In this document: piece by piece, positions 62,515 through 64,000 of the stretch | Numbering within the stretch: position 1 is the first letter of the stretch | How the letters are laid out: each line of letters begins with the position of its first letter | NCBI RefSeq assembly: GCF_900104955.1 | Contig: NZ_FNSI01000001.1 | Coordinates: forward strand, 1,088,001 to 1,152,000 | From: Beijerinckia sp. 28-YEA-48 | GTDB lineage: Bacteria; Pseudomonadota; Alphaproteobacteria; Rhizobiales; Beijerinckiaceae | Length of the DNA stretch: 64,000 nucleotides | Direction: 5' to 3' | The notes under the pieces: generated by a model | What the model saw: only the letters and a program-made list of their open reading frames with translations | Told to the model about the DNA's origin: nothing | Database searches by the model: none | Program-made: the position numbers and the translations under genes

Positions 62515-62528
62515 TGCAACATGTTGCA
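62515..62528. promoter_or_regulatory. 14-bp perfect palindrome
   Basis: TGCAACATGTTGCA, 127 bases before the leader peptide of the ABC permease. Such a CG-poor symmetric site would suit a LacI/GntR-type repressor. The rest of 62383-62641 has no gene. Confidence 0.45.
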
Positions 62529-62641
62529 TAGTGGGCGCGGCGGCGATCTTGTGATGCCTATCGCGGTAACCGGTTGACAGTCCGAAAGCCAATCGTCAGT
62601 CTCCAGTCTTATAACGAATAGAACCCGCCTGGGGAGGTCCG

Positions 62642-62695
62642 ATGATTGAAGCGCCGCGTCGTTCGCGCGTTTTTGGTGTTAGGGCGCTATTGTGA
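62642..62695 (+). CDS. Possible 17-residue leader peptide
   Basis: ATG 62642 with GGGGAGG upstream starts MIEAPRRSRVFGVRALL and stops at TGA 62693-62695, which overlaps the GTG start of the ABC permease as GTGA. The ribosome site is far better than that of the permease itself, so translation of the permease may depend on it. Alternatively the permease begins here and a frameshift separates the two. Confidence 0.35.
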   Translation: MIEAPRRSRVFGVRALL

Positions 62696-64000
62696 CGGGA
62701 GCGACGGTTGGGAGTATCAGCCTCGGCCGGCAAGTCCCTCTCGGCCTGACAAAGCAACGGCCACCGTCGCGCTTCACGCGCCTGTTCAGTCTGGAATATC
62801 TCATCATGGGCGGCGCGATCGTCGCCCTGTTCGTGCTTGTGGTCTTGCCGCTCTGCTCCTTACTGATCGGGAGTATCTGGGGGGAGAATGGCTTCACCCT
62901 CGAATATTTCAGCGAGGCTTTCTCTGGCCGGCTTTATGTTCAGGCGCTGCTCAACTCGTTGATCTTGGGCGCCTGGACGGGATTGTTCAGCCTGCTGCTC
63001 GGACTGCCGTTAGCCTGGGCGGTGGCGCGCACGAATATACCGGGCAAGCCGCTCATCACTCTGACCGCCAATCTATCCTATCTCTCGCCGCCTTTCCTGA
63101 CCGCGATCGCCTTCGTCAATCTGTTTGGCCCCAACGCTGGCCTGATCAACGCCTTCTCTCGCGACGTCCTCGGTCTGCCTTGGCTTGGCTTCAACATTTT
63201 CTCGATGTCAGGCCTCGTCCTGGTCACGGTGCTGCACACTTTTCCTTACGTCTATCTGCTGGCCTCAAGCGCGCTTCAGTCGGTCGATGCATCCTATGAG
63301 GAGGCCGCCCAAATCTTAGGGGCCAGCAAATGGCGCACGGCCCTGGTGATCACGACGCCGCTGGTGATGCCGGCGATCCTGTCGGGCGTTCTCCTTGCCT
63401 TTGTTAACGCCATCGCGCTGTTCGGCTCGCAAGCGATCATCGGCCTGCCTGGCCGCATTGTGACCTTGCCAACCCGCATCTATTCGCTTTTCGATTATCC
63501 GCCGCAGTATGGGCTGGCCTCGGCTTTATCGTTGCTTTTTGTCTTCATCACGATCGCAGCGCTCTACCTGCAACGCGCCTACCTGGCGAAGCGCTCCTTC
63601 GTGACGCTGGGCGGCAAAGGCGCGAGGCCGCAACTGATGGACCTGGGTTGGGTCAAATGGCCGCTTTTTGGCTTTTGCCTCTTGGTCTTTTTCATCGCGA
63701 TCGTGCTGCCCTACATGACCTTGATCGCGGTTTCGCTCTCGAAGTCGTGGGGGCTTGCTTTTTGGCAGGGGCTGACGCTCGAGCATTATCGCTTTGTGCT
63801 GTTCGACTATGATGTCACGCAGCGCGCTATCCGCAATTCCCTCGGATTGGCGACCATCGCCGCCACCGTCGCTGTTTTTCTCGGCGCGATCATCGGCTGG
63901 ATCGACATCCGCACTCATCTCCCTGGCCGCAAATTCCTCGACTATGCCGCCTTGGTGCCACTCGGCTTGCCAGGGATCGTCATGGCGGTGGCGTTGATCC
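62692..64000 (+). CDS. ABC transporter permease, Fe3+/AfuB-FbpB type (3' end outside window)
   Basis: At least 436 residues, open to the window end. Two BPD_transp_1 modules in tandem, as in the fused ferric iron permeases of about 550 residues. Module 1: LEYLIMGGAIVALFVLVVLPLCSLLIG, ALLNSLILGAWTGLFSLLLGLPLAWAVARTNIPG, and the EAA loop SYEEAAQILGASKWRTALVITTPLVMPAIL. Module 2 begins KWPLFGFCLLVFFIAIVLPYM and has AIRNSLGLATIAATVAVFLGAIIGW. The start is GTG 62692 because a TAG stands just before in frame; see the leader peptide. Its binding protein and ATPase would be expected next to it, beyond the window. 2-aminoethylphosphonate or another substrate is possible. Confidence 0.85.
   Translation, partial: MTGATVGSISLGRQVPLGLTKQRPPSRFTRLFSLEYLIMGGAIVALFVLVVLPLCSLLIGSIWGENGFTLEYFSEAFSGRLYVQALLNSLILGAWTGLFSLLLGLPLAWAVARTNIPGKPLITLTANLSYLSPPFLTAIAFVNLFGPNAGLINAFSRDVLGLPWLGFNIFSMSGLVLVTVLHTFPYVYLLASSALQSVDASYEEAAQILGASKWRTALVITTPLVMPAILSGVLLAFVNAIALFGSQAIIGLPGRIVTLPTRIYSLFDYPPQYGLASALSLLFVFITIAALYLQRAYLAKRSFVTLGGKGARPQLMDLGWVKWPLFGFCLLVFFIAIVLPYMTLIAVSLSKSWGLAFWQGLTLEHYRFVLFDYDVTQRAIRNSLGLATIAATVAVFLGAIIGWIDIRTHLPGRKFLDYAALVPLGLPGIVMAVALI

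Noticed and set aside
62386-62577. 63-codon frame between the methyltransferase and the permease
   Set aside because: It spans the 14-bp palindrome and has no recognisable protein features.

Overview
The window is about 62-65% GC, densely coded, and has no rRNA, tRNA or CRISPR. Gene content and order point to an alphaproteobacterium of the order Hyphomicrobiales (Rhizobiales), perhaps near Beijerinckiaceae, Xanthobacteraceae or Bradyrhizobium relatives. The reasons are the ppiD-trpE-trpGDC-moaC-moeA block next to tpiA, the NDUFA12-DUF2155-aat block, a B12-dependent class II ribonucleotide reductase, Ku, DUF1236 and DUF1190 proteins, many tripartite-tricarboxylate (TTT/Bug) substrate-binding proteins, and rhizobial-type palindromic intergenic repeats. 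No species is claimed.

Layout. 1-2.4 kb: partial secreted protein, NnrU-like membrane protein, O-acetylhomoserine sulfhydrylase. 2.5-7.8 kb: an aromatic-catabolism-like stretch (alpha/beta hydrolase, SnoaL-like protein, hydroxyquinol-type intradiol dioxygenase, TTT binding protein, LigC-like dehydrogenase) with pyrophosphatase embedded. 8-17.4 kb: cell-envelope and housekeeping genes (DUF1190, SPOR protein, kdsA, RidA, tandem hydrolase, queF), two Tat-exported TTT binding proteins and DoxX. 17.5-21.4 kb: an IclR regulator divergent from an M24-fold protein, an ABC binding protein and a cupin. 21.6-24 kb: feoAB behind a perfect palindrome. 24-26.2 kb: Ku, a Pro-rich peptide, a DUF1236 protein. 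26.2-31.6 kb: a four-gene catabolic operon (TTT binding protein, esterase, LigI-like amidohydrolase, hydrolase) divergent from an unusual LysR regulator with two HTH domains. 31.6-42.2 kb: moeA-moaC-trpC-trpD-trpG, then an opposite-strand metallophosphoesterase splitting off trpE-ppiD, then tpiA. 42.4-48.8 kb: small secreted proteins, an AroE-like dehydrogenase, and TetR, methyltransferase, MFS, SDR and AraC genes. 48.8-49.1 kb: a scar with truncated copies of the MFS gene and of tpiA. 49.2-52 kb: a lower-GC two-gene cassette, a KAP P-loop NTPase plus an AbiJ-NTD-like/PD-(D/E)XK nuclease, which looks like a phage-defence system. 52-59 kb: nrdJ, a small membrane protein, HlyD, acetoacetate decarboxylase. 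59.4-64 kb: NDUFA12, DUF2155, aat, a methyltransferase and a truncated iron-type ABC permease.

How the genes fit together. The trp genes make tryptophan from chorismate; moaC and moeA make molybdenum cofactor. kdsA feeds Kdo for LPS, and feoAB imports ferrous iron. Several regulator/binding-protein/hydrolase groups look like scavenging modules for aromatic or organic acids whose membrane permeases lie elsewhere. The main candidate for an undescribed system is the KAP NTPase/nuclease pair at 49.2-52.0 kb. Secondary points are the dual-HTH LysR protein, two alpha/beta-hydrolases with altered nucleophile elbows, an M24-fold protein that has lost its metal ligands, and a family of hairpin repeats that often supply the stop codon of the gene beside them.
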